Shown here piece after piece: positions 15,241-23,153 of a DNA stretch of 34,339 nt. The stretch is taken from contig SUVL01000024.1 of assembly GCA_015062005.1 (NCBI GenBank), forward strand, positions 1 to 34,339. The letters are read 5' to 3'. The position numbers and the translations under genes were made by a program. Under the pieces are notes generated by a model, which did not search any database, was not told the DNA's origin, and saw only the letters and a list, made by a program, of their open reading frames with translations. Within the stretch, counting starts at the first letter, position 1. Each line of letters begins with the position of its first letter. This DNA is from Akkermansiaceae bacterium (GTDB taxonomy: Bacteria > Verrucomicrobiota > Verrucomicrobiia > Verrucomicrobiales > Akkermansiaceae).

Positions 15241-15452
15241 TGCTTGAACCCATGTCTCCGTCTGAATTCCTGGCCGCGCTGGTGTATCTCGGCGTGTTGC
15301 TCACCATCTGCATCTACGTGCCTGTGAAGTTGGTTGCGAAATGGCGCCGTGTGCGCCGTGAGCGCACACACCTGACCTGCCGTATCTGCGGTTTCCGTTT
15401 TCTCCGCCGCGATGCGGAAGGAACCTGCCCGCACTGCCAGTCGCGTAATTGA
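15237..15452 (+). CDS. Small membrane protein with a zinc-ribbon tail
   Basis: A 71-residue protein: one transmembrane helix (about 11-30), a basic linker (KWRRVRRERTH), then LTCRICGFRFLRRDAEGTCPHC, a two-CxxC zinc ribbon. By the positive-inside rule the ribbon faces the cytoplasm. The start overlaps the previous stop as ATGATG, so it is translationally coupled to the Pro-rich gene. It ends the operon 29 bases before the convergent folE2 stop. The role is unknown; it may be an assembly or regulatory factor of the ExbB-type complex. Confidence 0.65.
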   Translation: MMLEPMSPSEFLAALVYLGVLLTICIYVPVKLVAKWRRVRRERTHLTCRICGFRFLRRDAEGTCPHCQSRN

Positions 15453-15481
15453 GTTCCCTCTCCTGCAAACGGAGTGGTTGA

Positions 15482-16270
15482 TCAACTTAAGTGGCGCTCT
15501 ACCATGGCGTAGGCGCTGTGGTTGTGGATGGATTCAAAATTTTCGGCCTCCACGCGGTACCAGCTGAAGGCGTTGTAGTGCTCCGTGGCTACGGCCACAT
15601 TGCGCACCAGGTCCTCCACGAAGACCGGGTTTTCGTAGGCCTTGTCGGTCACGTATTTTTCATCCGGGCGTTTCAGGATGCTGTACAGCTGGCAGCTGGC
15701 GCAGCTTTCAATGAGGTCGATGAGGTCTTCAATCCACACGGCCTTGCCCGAGAAACGCACAGAGTAGGTCACGATGCCCCGCTGGTTGTGGGCGCCGTGC
15801 TCGCTCATGGCCTTGGAGCAGGGGCAGAGCGTGGTCACCGGCACCTTGATGGTCAGCGTGAACTGGCCCGGCTTGCCTACCTCGGCATCAATTTCAAAGC
15901 GCACTTCATAGTCCATCATGCCCTCCATGCCGGAAACAGGGGCCTTTTTGAGACGGAAGAAGGGGAACTCCACTTCCACGCGGGCGCGCTGTGCGTGCAG
16001 CTTGGTGAGCAGTCGGTTCGGCAGGCGCACGGCGGTGCGCACGTCCAGGTAGCGTTTGTGCTCATGCAGCGCTTCCACAAAGCGGCTCATGTGGGTGCCC
16101 TTGTATTTTTCGGGCAGGTCGACCATGAGCGCCACCGTGGCCACGGTGGATTGGGTCCGCTGCTCCTTGTCGCTCACTATGATGGGGAAGCGCACACCAC
16201 GCACACCCACGCGGTCGATGGAAATCTGGCGTGTGTCCAGTTCGTTCTGGGTGTCCTTCAGGTCTTGCAT
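15482..16270 (-). CDS. folE2: GTP cyclohydrolase FolE2 (type IB)
   Basis: A 262-residue enzyme making dihydroneopterin triphosphate from GTP, the first step to folate and queuosine. The signature TTLCPCSKAMSEHGAHNQRG (residues 146-165) carries C149, the metal-binding Cys of this family, with E157 and H158/H161. FolE2 is the form that works with metals other than zinc. The frame stays open for 23 codons further upstream, but that stretch crosses the terminator hairpin of rpsR at 16314-16345, so the ATG at 16270 (MQDLKDTQNELDTRQ) is chosen. This also fits the usual length of about 260. No folE of type IA is in the window. Confidence 0.93.
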   Translation of the reverse strand: MQDLKDTQNELDTRQISIDRVGVRGVRFPIIVSDKEQRTQSTVATVALMVDLPEKYKGTHMSRFVEALHEHKRYLDVRTAVRLPNRLLTKLHAQRARVEVEFPFFRLKKAPVSGMEGMMDYEVRFEIDAEVGKPGQFTLTIKVPVTTLCPCSKAMSEHGAHNQRGIVTYSVRFSGKAVWIEDLIDLIESCASCQLYSILKRPDEKYVTDKAYENPVFVEDLVRNVAVATEHYNAFSWYRVEAENFESIHNHSAYAMVERHLS

Positions 16271-16313
16271 GGCGGGCTGGCGGAGCAGGGATGGGAAATT
16301 TTGTAAAATACGA

Positions 16314-16345
16314 GGGGGCTTGCAGGCCGAAGCATACAAGCCCCC
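16314..16345 (-). terminator. Terminator of the rpmG-rpsR unit
   Basis: GGGGGCTTG (16314-16322) pairs with CAAGCCCCC (16337-16345). Read on the minus strand it is followed by TCGTATTTTAC. Confidence 0.75.
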
Positions 16346-16389
16346 TTATCGTAATCAACGACAATCTGCCGTCGAGAACTCCTCCTTCA

Positions 16390-16635
16390 TCAGGGGAGCA
16401 GGTTCACGGCGCGAGCGCGGCGGATTTCGCGCGTAATCTTGCGGTGCATCTTGGCAGACACGCCAGTCACGCGGCGGGGAAGAATCTTGCCGGTCTCAGA
16501 AGTGAACTTGGAAAGGAATTCCGGGTTGCACATGTCCACGGCGCCAGCGGGGATATCGATGCGGCGGCGGGGCATGGTCTTGTTGCAGGTGCGGAAACGG
16601 ATACGGCGTTCGACGCTCTTGAATTCGGTCATCAT
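16390..16635 (-). CDS. rpsR: 30S ribosomal protein bS18
   Basis: An 81-residue basic protein with the S18 core: [20 protein letters not shown], then [20 protein letters not shown] and [15 protein letters not shown]. It binds the 30S platform next to S6 and 16S rRNA. Two ATG codons stand in a row (16635 and 16632); either gives the same core. It lies 25 bases downstream of rpmG in the same direction. The usual partners rpsF and rplI are not adjacent, an arrangement unlike that of most bacteria. Confidence 0.96.
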   Translation of the reverse strand: MMTEFKSVERRIRFRTCNKTMPRRRIDIPAGAVDMCNPEFLSKFTSETGKILPRRVTGVSAKMHRKITREIRRARAVNLLP

Positions 16636-16660
16636 AATCGTATAAGAGTGCTTAGGAGGT

Positions 16661-16834
16661 TTAGCGCATCTCGCGGTGCAGAGTGCGGCGCTTCAGGTAG
16701 GGGTTGAACTTAACCTTCTCCAGACGGCCGGGCGTGCGCTGGCTCTTCTTGTTGCGGGTGGTCACGTAACGGGAAGGGGTCTTACCCTCGGCCTTGGCCT
16801 CCGTGCATTCCAGAATGATAATATCTCTAGGCAT
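16661..16834 (-). CDS. rpmG: 50S ribosomal protein bL33
   Basis: A 57-residue protein beginning [20 protein letters not shown], then [20 protein letters not shown] and a basic tail ending TLHREMR. It is L33 of the zinc-free (C-minus) kind: only one Cys (C10) remains of the two CxxC pairs found in zinc-binding forms. It is located on the large subunit near the E site. The stop is at 16661-16663 and the ATG at 16832-16834. Its promoter overlaps the 3' end of the DksA-like gene. It is shorter than a typical long-gene cutoff but well supported by sequence. Confidence 0.95.
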   Translation of the reverse strand: MPRDIIILECTEAKAEGKTPSRYVTTRNKKSQRTPGRLEKVKFNPYLKRRTLHREMR

Positions 16835-16863
16835 AATTGCGAATTGTTGACTTGCGGGGACGC

Positions 16864-16891
16864 ATTATACGCTATTCTTCGCTATCGTCAA
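16864..16891 (-). promoter_or_regulatory. rpmG-rpsR promoter
   Basis: Minus strand: TTGACG (16886-16891), 16 bp, TATAAT (16864-16869), about 23 bases of leader to the ATG at 16834. The -35 lies inside the last codons of the DksA-like gene. Confidence 0.78.
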
Positions 16892-17522
16892 GAGAAATCG
16901 CATTTTCCATGTCATTTTGTAGGTCAGCATACCCGACATGGTCTTGTTTTTTGGCTCTGTAGTTGGCATAGGAGCCATATTTTTTCTCGTACTCCTCCTG
17001 GCATTTCACGGTGAGGCGGCAGAACGGACGCACCTGCAGGCGCTTCTTGGGGATGGGGTCGAGCGAGATTTCGCAGATGCCGTAGGTGCCGCGGCGGATG
17101 CGCTCCAGGGCAGCGTCGATTTCGAAGAGCTGTTCGCGGTCCTTGTCCAGCAGGCGGATGGTGAGGTCGCGCACTTCGGCCTCGCTGCCGGCATCGCCGA
17201 TGTGCTGGCCGGAGGAGGAGGAAACATTCGATGCGCCGCTGCGCAGGTGGTCTCGGGTCACGTTCTGCATGTTGGGCAGCATTTCATCGCGCAGGTTGAG
17301 CAGGGCCTGTTTCTGTTCCTGCAGGAATTTAGGCCACTCCGGGTCTGCCTTGAGCAGGGCAAGCGTCTCCTTGAGCTTTTTCACGCGGGCCTTTTCCTCT
17401 GCGGTCAGGGTTTCGCGTGCAGGAGCCTTCTTGGCGGGGGCGGCAGCTTCTTTCCTGGCCGTTGTCTTTTTCTTATCAGTAGCCTTCGTCTCCTTGCTTG
17501 TTGTCTTCTTTGTCGTGGCCAT
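16872..17522 (-). CDS. DksA/TraR-like protein with Lys-rich N-terminal tail
   Basis: A 216-residue protein from ATG 17522. Residues 1-38 are Lys, Thr and Ala rich (TTKKTTSKETKATDKKKTTA), like histone H1-type tails. Residues 40-145 form a helical, coiled-coil-like part including DLTIRLLDKDREQLFEIDAALERIRRGTYG (given in outline), the segment that precedes the zinc finger in DksA/TraR proteins. The finger itself runs from GIC (C150) to VKC (C174): the four zinc positions read C150, S153, T171, C174, so two of four Cys are lost, with one extra at C168. DksA relatives enter the RNA polymerase secondary channel. Tail and finger changes suggest a specialised variant. The frame extends upstream, but MATTKK gives the natural start. 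Confidence 0.78.
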   Translation of the reverse strand: MATTKKTTSKETKATDKKKTTARKEAAAPAKKAPARETLTAEEKARVKKLKETLALLKADPEWPKFLQEQKQALLNLRDEMLPNMQNVTRDHLRSGASNVSSSSGQHIGDAGSEAEVRDLTIRLLDKDREQLFEIDAALERIRRGTYGICEISLDPIPKKRLQVRPFCRLTVKCQEEYEKKYGSYANYRAKKQDHVGYADLQNDMENAISLDDSEE

Positions 17523-17586
17523 ATTCTCAGTATTGTGTGCGTGAATCTGTTCTCCGCTTGCGTACAGCGGTATGTGTGATTTTTTG

Positions 17587-17615
17587 CTACTACCATAAGA
17601 TGAAATAAAATTCAA
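17587..17615 (-). promoter_or_regulatory. Promoter of the DksA-like gene
   Basis: Minus strand: TTGAAT (17610-17615), 17 bp, TAGTAG (17587-17592). The leader to the ATG at 17522 is about 58 bases. Confidence 0.6.
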
Positions 17616-17696
17616 GTAAATTCTGCTATTATGCAGTAGAAAGTGGAGGAAACAGGAGCTTTCCGGTAAAATTAGAGTTTGTTATCCTCTTTCTCA

Positions 17697-17725
17697 TTGC
17701 AGAAAGCCAGAAGCTGTGCTAGTAT
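17697..17725 (+). promoter_or_regulatory. malQ promoter, leaderless
   Basis: TTGCAG (17697-17702), 17 bp, TAGTAT (17720-17725), then eight bases to the ATG at 17734. The upstream in-frame GTG at 17716 lies inside the promoter and is rejected as start. Confidence 0.75.
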
Positions 17726-17733
17726 GGCGTACT

Positions 17734-19455
17734 ATGGTGAAGGAACGCAAGACGGGCGTGTTGATGCCGCTGTTTTCACTGCGGCGGGAGGGGGATGCCG
17801 GTATTGGTGACCTGACGGCTCTGATGGAATGGATTGATTGGGCCGCGGCGCACGGTGTGGGGTTCCTGCAGCTGCTGCCTGTCAATGCGCTGGGGGAGGA
17901 TGATGCCCCGTCTCCTTATTCAGCCATCAGTTCAGTGGCGCTGGAGCCGCTTTATCTCTCACTGGAGCGTATCCCTGGAATGCCGGGGAATCTGCCGCCT
18001 TATCCGGAGGACTTGCCACCCCTGCAGCTGCCTGGTGGACGCGACCTGGTGGATTACGCCCGCGTGCGCACGTATAAGCGCTATTGGTTCATGCAGGCCT
18101 GGAAACGTTTTGAACACGAGGATGAATTTGCCCCGCTGCGTGCGGAGTTCGATTTCTGGGTGCGCTCACAGGGCCTCTGGCTGGAGGATTTTTCCACGTT
18201 CCGCGTGGCGAGTTTCGGCTTCGGCACCATTGCCTGGTGGCTCTGGCCTGAGCAGAATACGGATGTCATCCGCCGCATCGTGAATGATTGCGCTGATTCG
18301 CGCGCCCAGAAGCGCCACCAGCAGTGGCTGCAGTGGCTCTGTGCGCGTGAATGGGCCCGCGTGCGCTCTCATGCCGATGAGAAGGGAGTGCTTCTGATGG
18401 GGGATGTGCCCATCGGCGTTTCTGTGGCGAGCGCCGATGTGTTTTTTGAGCGTTACCTCTTTGATATGGACTGGAGCGGTGGTGCTCCGGCTGAGGGCAA
18501 TTTTGCAGAAGACCCCTTCACCGCAAAGTGGGGGCAGAACTGGGGAATCCCCCTGTACCGGTGGGATGTGATGGAGCGCGATGGCTTTGCCTGGTGGAAC
18601 CGCCGCATCCGCAAGCTGGCGGAGGTGTTTTCCATGTACCGCATTGACCATGTGCTGGGCTTTTACCGCATCTATGCCTTCCCGTGGATGCCTGACCGCA
18701 ACCCGGAGTTCCTGCCGCTTTCGGAAGATGAAGCCGCCGCCCGGTGCGGGGGGCGCCGCCCGGGATTCCGCCCGCATGGCGACTGGACGGAGCACGAGCG
18801 CCGCGCTAATCTGGCGAGGGGCGATTTCCTGCTGCGCCAGCTTATCAAGGCTGCTCCAGGTGTGCGTGTGGTGGGCGAGGATCTGGGCTGTGTGCCTGAT
18901 TATGTGCGCCCGGATTTGTCCTGCCTGCGCATTGCCGGCTTCAAGATTCCGCACTGGGAGATTACCCCGGAGCAGCAGATTGTGCGGGGGGAAACCTACA
19001 ACCCGTGCTCCTTTGCCACCTATGCCACGCACGATTTTCCGCCGCTCTGCAATGATTGGAACGATTGGAACGACGCCGTGCAGGATGCCTACGGGGCCGA
19101 AATGGATCCCGCAACACCGCCGGATGTGCGCCGCGCTGCCCGGCAGAAGGGGAGGGATTGCGCCCGTGTGCTCTGCTGGCTGGGCGACTTTGCAGGCCTT
19201 TCGCACCGCGAGTGCATGGTCTCCTGGCACCAGGGAATCAAGGATGCCCTCATTCGCGCCTTGCTGCAGTGCAATTCGGCTTATGCGGCGCTCATGTGGA
19301 CCGAGCTCTTCGATATTCCCGTGCGCCTGAATACCCCCGGTACGGAGGGGGGCACCAACTGGCGTCCCCGCATGCCCTTCACGGCCGCAGAGGCTGCCGG
19401 GTTAGAGCAGAGCGCCTGGTTGCGTGAGCTTTCTGTTTCAAGCGGCCGCGCCTGA
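17734..19455 (+). CDS. malQ: 4-alpha-glucanotransferase (amylomaltase)
   Basis: A 573-residue GH77 enzyme moving maltosyl and longer units between alpha-1,4-glucans, used in glycogen and maltodextrin turnover. The start KTGVLMPLFSLRREGDAGIG matches the family N-terminus. Catalytic residues are visible: nucleophile D305 in MYRIDHVLGFYR, acid/base E382 in VVGEDLGCVP, and the stabilising D434 in FATYATHDFPPL. The length lies within the bacterial GH77 range (about 500-700). It stands alone between divergent and convergent neighbours, with its own near-leaderless promoter. The only stem-loop after it is oriented for trpB termination but could serve both. Confidence 0.95.
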   Translation: MVKERKTGVLMPLFSLRREGDAGIGDLTALMEWIDWAAAHGVGFLQLLPVNALGEDDAPSPYSAISSVALEPLYLSLERIPGMPGNLPPYPEDLPPLQLPGGRDLVDYARVRTYKRYWFMQAWKRFEHEDEFAPLRAEFDFWVRSQGLWLEDFSTFRVASFGFGTIAWWLWPEQNTDVIRRIVNDCADSRAQKRHQQWLQWLCAREWARVRSHADEKGVLLMGDVPIGVSVASADVFFERYLFDMDWSGGAPAEGNFAEDPFTAKWGQNWGIPLYRWDVMERDGFAWWNRRIRKLAEVFSMYRIDHVLGFYRIYAFPWMPDRNPEFLPLSEDEAAARCGGRRPGFRPHGDWTEHERRANLARGDFLLRQLIKAAPGVRVVGEDLGCVPDYVRPDLSCLRIAGFKIPHWEITPEQQIVRGETYNPCSFATYATHDFPPLCNDWNDWNDAVQDAYGAEMDPATPPDVRRAARQKGRDCARVLCWLGDFAGLSHRECMVSWHQGIKDALIRALLQCNSAYAALMWTELFDIPVRLNTPGTEGGTNWRPRMPFTAAEAAGLEQSAWLRELSVSSGRA

Positions 19456-19470
19456 TGGGGGGATAAAAAA

Positions 19471-19500
19471 TACCGCAGCCGCCAGGGAGCGACTGCGGTA
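19471..19500 (-). terminator. Terminator between trpB and malQ
   Basis: TACCGCAG (19471-19478) pairs with CTGCGGTA (19493-19500). On the minus strand the stem is followed by TTTTTTATCC, fitting trpB; on the plus strand it lacks a T tract. Confidence 0.8.
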
Positions 19501-19517
19501 CATGGGAAAAGCAGGAA

Positions 19518-20735
19518 TCAGAACTTGTGGTCGTCGCCGTAGCCGAAATGTTCGGCAATGTAGTCCACGTCCTTATCGCCGCGGCCGGAGCAGTTCGCCA
19601 GGATGGAGCCGCGGCGCATCTCCTTGGCCTTGCGCATGGCAAATGCAACAGCGTGCGCGCTTTCCAGCGCGGGGATGATACCTTCGTAGCGGCAGAGCTT
19701 GAAGAAGGCGTCCACGGCTTCGTCGTCGCTCACGCTTTCGTATTTCACGCGCCCGATATCACGCAGGAAAGCATGTTCCGGGCCCACAGACGGGTAATCC
19801 AGCCCGGAGGAAACAGAGTACACAGGGGCAGGCTCGCCGTTCTCATCCTTGAGCATGATGGAGTTGAAACCATGCATGATACCCTCGGAGCCAAACTGCA
19901 TGGAGGCTGCGTGGTCACCCATGGCTGGTCCGCGCCCCAGCGGTTCCACGCCATAAATATCTACCGCGTCGCCCAGGAATGCGGGGAACATGCCCATGGC
20001 GTTGGAACCACCGCCCACGCACGCGCACACCACATCCGGCAGGTGGCCGGTCATCTCTTCGAACTGTGCGCGGGCTTCGTGCCCCACCACCATCTGGAAG
20101 TCGCGCACCATCATGGGGAAAGGGTGCGGCCCCACCACGGAACCAATGCAATAGATGGCGTCCTTATAGTCGCGCAGATAGGCTTCAAACGCGCTGTCCA
20201 CAGCCTCTTTCAGCGTCTGCAGACCGTGCGTCACGCACACCACGTTGGCACCCAGCATCTTCATGCGGGTCACGTTCGGTGCCTGCTTGGCAATATCGAC
20301 CGCGCCCATGTGGATTTCGCATTCCAGACCGTAATAGGCAGCAGCGGTGGCCAGGGCCACGCCGTGCTGGCCGGCACCGGTTTCGGCGATAATCTTCTTC
20401 TTGCCCATGAACTTGGCCAGCAGCCCTTCGCCCATGCAGTGGTTGAGCTTGTGGGCGCCGGTGTGGTTCAGGTCTTCGCGCTTCAGGTAAATCTGCGCAC
20501 CGCCGATGAGACGGGAGAGGCGTTCGCAGTGGTAAACCGGGGTGGGGCGCCCCTGGAACTGTTTGCGAATGCGGCGCAGCTCATTGATAAACTGGGCCGA
20601 CTGGCAAATGTCGTTGTATGCGTCGGTAATCTCCTTGAATGCGGGTTCCAGCTCCTTGGGGAGGTAGGCACCGCCGAAACGGCCATAGAAGCCGTTGGCA
20701 TCGGGGTAATGGCGAAGATAGGTACGGAAATCCAT
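19518..20735 (-). CDS. trpB: Tryptophan synthase beta chain
   Basis: A 405-residue PLP enzyme joining indole and serine to tryptophan. The PLP lysine is K96 in [12 protein letters not shown]; the phosphate-binding loop is [29 protein letters not shown] and [10 protein letters not shown] are typical of the TrpB1 type that pairs with TrpA. The start [20 protein letters not shown] places [10 protein letters not shown] at the usual distance from the N-terminus. In-frame ATGs at 20822 and 20855 would add a low-complexity Thr/Asn-rich stretch, and 20855 sits in the attenuator T tract. No trpA adjoins it. A leader peptide with three Trp codons and a terminator stand upstream, so transcription is probably controlled by attenuation. 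Confidence 0.95.
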   Translation of the reverse strand: MDFRTYLRHYPDANGFYGRFGGAYLPKELEPAFKEITDAYNDICQSAQFINELRRIRKQFQGRPTPVYHCERLSRLIGGAQIYLKREDLNHTGAHKLNHCMGEGLLAKFMGKKKIIAETGAGQHGVALATAAAYYGLECEIHMGAVDIAKQAPNVTRMKMLGANVVCVTHGLQTLKEAVDSAFEAYLRDYKDAIYCIGSVVGPHPFPMMVRDFQMVVGHEARAQFEEMTGHLPDVVCACVGGGSNAMGMFPAFLGDAVDIYGVEPLGRGPAMGDHAASMQFGSEGIMHGFNSIMLKDENGEPAPVYSVSSGLDYPSVGPEHAFLRDIGRVKYESVSDDEAVDAFFKLCRYEGIIPALESAHAVAFAMRKAKEMRRGSILANCSGRGDKDVDYIAEHFGYGDDHKF

Positions 20736-20853
20736 GTCGGCGTGGATATTAGTGCATTTTCCCTGCGCGTGCAAGGCTTTTCCGTGACTTGTGGCGTTTT
20801 CTGTGGTGTTTGTTGTGTTCATTTTGTTGTATGAATGGGTGGTTTGAAGGTGC

Positions 20854-20884
20854 AAAAAAAGGCCTGTCGTAAGTTCGACAGGCC
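20854..20884 (-). terminator. trp attenuator terminator
   Basis: Minus strand: GGCCTGTCG (20876-20884) pairs with CGACAGGCC (20861-20869), loop of six, followed by TTTTTTT (20854-20860). It lies between the leader peptide stop and trpB, about 120-150 bases before the trpB start. Confidence 0.85.
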
Positions 20885-20931
20885 GGTCATCCGATTTTAG
20901 CTGTGAAATGGCACAATAGCTCCTGGGTCCC

Positions 20932-20991
20932 TTACGCGTGTTCTTGCTGCAAGGGCCACCACCAACGGGCGATGAGGGAAACCATATTCAT
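20932..20991 (-). CDS. trpL: Trp leader peptide
   Basis: A 19-residue peptide, [19 protein letters not shown], with three consecutive TGG codons, followed by TAA. The promoter at 21004-21032 would start transcripts about six bases before this ATG, so a longer in-frame ATG at 21027 (inside the -35) is excluded. The segment after the Trp codons (CCCTT) can pair with AAGGG just past the stop, and the attenuator terminator follows 47 bases on. The layout (promoter, short peptide rich in the regulated amino acid, competing stems, terminator, biosynthetic gene) is that of ribosome-mediated attenuation. I could not identify a convincing antiterminator pairing by eye. Confidence 0.82.
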   Translation of the reverse strand: MNMVSLIARWWWPLQQEHA

Positions 20992-21003
20992 GTGCTCGGG
21001 CGT

Positions 21004-21032
21004 ATTCTGCTCCTGTTTGCGCACCATGTCAA
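21004..21032 (-). promoter_or_regulatory. trpL-trpB promoter
   Basis: Minus strand: TTGACA (21027-21032), 17 bp, CAGAAT (21004-21009). The predicted start is near 20997, six bases before the leader ATG. Confidence 0.75.
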
Positions 21033-21229
21033 GCTTAATTTGCTACCAATTGGATGAGCCTATACGTGGATTGACGATTGACGATTTGAAAGTTAGCGGC
21101 TTATGCCGATGGAACAATGTATGAAGCCTTGCTGCCGATGGTGAAGTTTGTGATACCTGCGAGGCAGGCTGGGTTTCAAATATACGCAAGGTGTTTACAA
21201 GACCGAATTTCCATGCGCTGGGAATAAGA
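21033..21229. other. Intergenic stretch, no gene seen
   Basis: It contains GATTGACGATTGACGATTTG (21063-21082), a short tandem of the type found at the edges of other intergenic elements here. A 36-codon frame from 21118 on the plus strand has no start signal I can support. No hairpin of note is seen. Confidence 0.4.
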
Positions 21230-21267
21230 AGCAGCACTGCGGGAGCTCAGTCCCCCGCAGTGCTGCT
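21230..21267 (-). terminator. Terminator of the small membrane protein gene
   Basis: AGCAGCACTGCGGG (21230-21243) pairs with CCCGCAGTGCTGCT (21254-21267), a 14 bp perfect stem. On the minus strand it is followed by TCTTATTCC. Confidence 0.75.
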
Positions 21268-21295
21268 GGTGTATCCGTGTCCGGTGCAGATGGTT

Positions 21296-21505
21296 TTACT
21301 GCTGCCCGTTGCTGCGGCAGCAGTGGCGGTTGCCGTTGGCGCGGCGCAGCTCATTGACCCAGAGCAGGGTGAGCCCCATGGTGAGTCCCAGCAAAACGAC
21401 TGCGTTGGCGGCACACATGGCCACCTTGCAGCACCTGCGGTGTTGTTTGTCGGCCAGCCAGTTCTCCACCTTTTCCTTTGTTTCCTCGATTTTTTCTTGG
21501 TCCAT
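21296..21505 (-). CDS. Small membrane protein, 69 residues
   Basis: From ATG 21505: a charged helix (MDQEKIEETKEKVENWLADK), a Cys/His patch (HRRCCK), one transmembrane helix (about 29-49, ANAVVLLGLTMGLTLLW) and a polar tail with HCC near the end. The frame continues upstream to 21577, but the extra residues are Pro/Ser rich and unlikely. A GGGGAGGG stretch, a possible ribosome site, lies about 13 bases before the chosen start, and a strong terminator follows the stop. No family is recognised. The two Cys pairs flanking the membrane helix are the only notable features. Confidence 0.55.
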   Translation of the reverse strand: MDQEKIEETKEKVENWLADKQHRRCCKVAMCAANAVVLLGLTMGLTLLWVNELRRANGNRHCCRSNGQQ

Positions 21506-21649
21506 GCTGGTGTGACCCTCCCCTGGGGCGTTCTTCCTAAAAACATTTATTGATGGTGAAGGACAGGGGGATTCCACCGGCTGTACCTGTTAATCCGGGT
21601 GCCTCAGGCGGAGGCCGCTCCATGCCTGCCAATCAAGCCCCGGGCGCCT

Positions 21650-21686
21650 CCCCAAGCGCCCTGCGATGCCTGCAGGGCGTTTGGGG
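21650..21686 (-). terminator. Stem-loop after the Gfo/Idh gene
   Basis: CCCCAAGCGCCCTGC (21650-21664) pairs with GCAGGGCGTTTGGGG (21672-21686), one G-T pair, loop of seven. It lies 20 bases past the stop; no clear T tract follows. Confidence 0.55.
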
Positions 21687-21705
21687 TAAATGGTTTTGGC
21701 GATTA

Positions 21706-23025
21706 TCAGTAATTCAGCTCGCCGGCGAGCACGCGGCGTTCGAATTCCTTGATATTCACCACCTCGCCAGTGCGGCGGGCGTGCTCCACGGCAAAGGCGA
21801 TGACGTGTGAGTGGGCGCTGGCCTGGATGGGGGTGGTCATGAGGGTGGTGTCCTCCACTACGCGCATGTCGTTGTACAGGTTGCTCACCAGCCCCCAGTC
21901 GCCACCGCCGTGGCCGGCGTAGCCACCGGCGGCTTCCTCGATGGCTACGGTGCGCACCTTCTTGCTGAAATGCTCGGTAATGGTGATTTCTCCAGGGCCG
22001 TTTTCCTTGTAGAAGGCACCGGCGCGCAGCTTGGCTTTCGTGCCGTAGATTTCGATATGGCGCCCCTCCTCGAAGGCGGTCATGGTGAAGGTGCCGGTGA
22101 TGCCGCCGGCATAGCGCAGAATTGCCACCAGGTGATCCGGCTGGTCGTTGTCTTCGCACTGGAAGGCATCTCGCCCCCAGGGGGAGGTCCTGAGCCATTC
22201 GGTGATATCCTCCGGAGTGGCTTCGTCCACGCCATCCATCACCATCTTGAGCCAGCGGCGGCAGGATTCGTCCGTGATATATTTGCGGGCGTCCCAGGGG
22301 TCCTCGCCGATGGGGGTGGTCCAGTCGGTGCAGCGGGCTGGCCGGGGGGCGGCCAGTGATTCTTTGCGGAAGAAGGAAAGCTCACCAAAGCTGGAGACCT
22401 GCTCGCAGGGGCGGTTAAGCAGCCAGTAGAGAATATCCATATCGTGGCAGCACTTGGCCACTATCATGGGGGTGGATTTGCTGCTGTTGCCCCAGTGGCC
22501 GCGCACGAAGGAATGCCCGAAATGCCAGGCACCCACGCCCTCGTTGGCGTTGAATGTCATGACTTCGCCCAGTTCCCCGCTGCGGATGACATTGCGGATG
22601 GCGTTGTAGAACGGTGTGTAGCGCAGTACGTGGCAGATTGCCACACGGCGGTTCAGCTTCTCCGCCAGGTCGCGCAGCTCCAGTGCCTCCCGCAGGGTTT
22701 TGGAAATAGGCTTCTCCAGCAGCAGGTCATAGCCCAGCTCCAGCGCTCGTTTTGCCGGCTCGAAGTGGTAGTCATCCTGTGTGCCGATGATGGCCACATC
22801 TGCCATTTTCGGCTGGCTGAGCAAATCGTCTGCACTGGCAAAGAGGCGGATGCCGCTGCGCTCTTCCTCCGGGGCAAAATCCCGCACCTGCTCAGCCCGG
22901 CAGGTTACCGGATCCGCCGCCGCCACGATGCGGAACTGCTCCGGGTACTCCATGGCCAATTTCATATACGTGCGCGTGCGGGAGCCGCAACCGATGCCTG
23001 CCAGCGTGATTCTTTCTTTTTTCAT
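21706..23025 (-). CDS. Gfo/Idh/MocA-family oxidoreductase
   Basis: A 439-residue NAD(P)-dependent dehydrogenase. The Rossmann motif is LAGIGCGSRTR (G10-x-G12-x-G14), and the family motif is LLLEKPISKT with E104-K105-P106, where the Lys is catalytic. HVLRYTPFYNAIR and KCCHDMDILYWLL (the usual D-x-x-H/H-D-x-D helix) follow. Substrates in this family are sugars, inositols or their acids; the absence of a signal peptide and of GH109-specific context argues for a cytoplasmic sugar dehydrogenase rather than a GH109 glycosidase. The start at 23025 is chosen because an earlier in-frame ATG at 23046 overlaps the -10 box. No sugar operon partner adjoins it. Confidence 0.85.
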   Translation of the reverse strand: MKKERITLAGIGCGSRTRTYMKLAMEYPEQFRIVAAADPVTCRAEQVRDFAPEEERSGIRLFASADDLLSQPKMADVAIIGTQDDYHFEPAKRALELGYDLLLEKPISKTLREALELRDLAEKLNRRVAICHVLRYTPFYNAIRNVIRSGELGEVMTFNANEGVGAWHFGHSFVRGHWGNSSKSTPMIVAKCCHDMDILYWLLNRPCEQVSSFGELSFFRKESLAAPRPARCTDWTTPIGEDPWDARKYITDESCRRWLKMVMDGVDEATPEDITEWLRTSPWGRDAFQCEDNDQPDHLVAILRYAGGITGTFTMTAFEEGRHIEIYGTKAKLRAGAFYKENGPGEITITEHFSKKVRTVAIEEAAGGYAGHGGGDWGLVSNLYNDMRVVEDTTLMTTPIQASAHSHVIAFAVEHARRTGEVVNIKEFERRVLAGELNY

Positions 23026-23044
23026 ATGCTTGTGTGCTGCGCTC

Positions 23045-23073
23045 ATTGTACGCTGAGCGACTCCGTGTTGCAA
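23045..23073 (-). promoter_or_regulatory. Promoter of the Gfo/Idh gene
   Basis: Minus strand: TTGCAA (23068-23073), 17 bp, TACAAT (23045-23050), 19 bases before the ATG at 23025. Confidence 0.72.
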
Positions 23074-23098
23074 GTGCAAAGAACCATATGCAGAAAAA

Positions 23099-23127
23099 CC
23101 GGGCTTGCAGGTGTGCTGCAAGCCCGG
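23099..23127 (-). terminator. Terminator of the 3D-domain gene
   Basis: CCGGGCTTGCAG (23099-23110) pairs perfectly with CTGCAAGCCCGG (23116-23127), loop of five. On the minus strand TTTTTCTG follows. Confidence 0.88.
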
Positions 23128-23153
23128 TGCATCGGAAAAATCTGTTTGCGGTA

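Noticed and set aside
19527..20834. 435-codon frame on the plus strand
   Set aside because: Antisense to trpB, which has all family motifs.
20932..21027. Longer 31-codon version of the Trp leader peptide
   Set aside because: Its ATG overlaps the -35 box of the trp promoter, so a transcript from that promoter cannot contain it; the 19-codon start at 20991 fits.
21118..21228. 36-codon plus-strand frame containing VKFVIPARQAGFQ
   Set aside because: No promoter, ribosome site or family match that I can support; may be a worn fragment.
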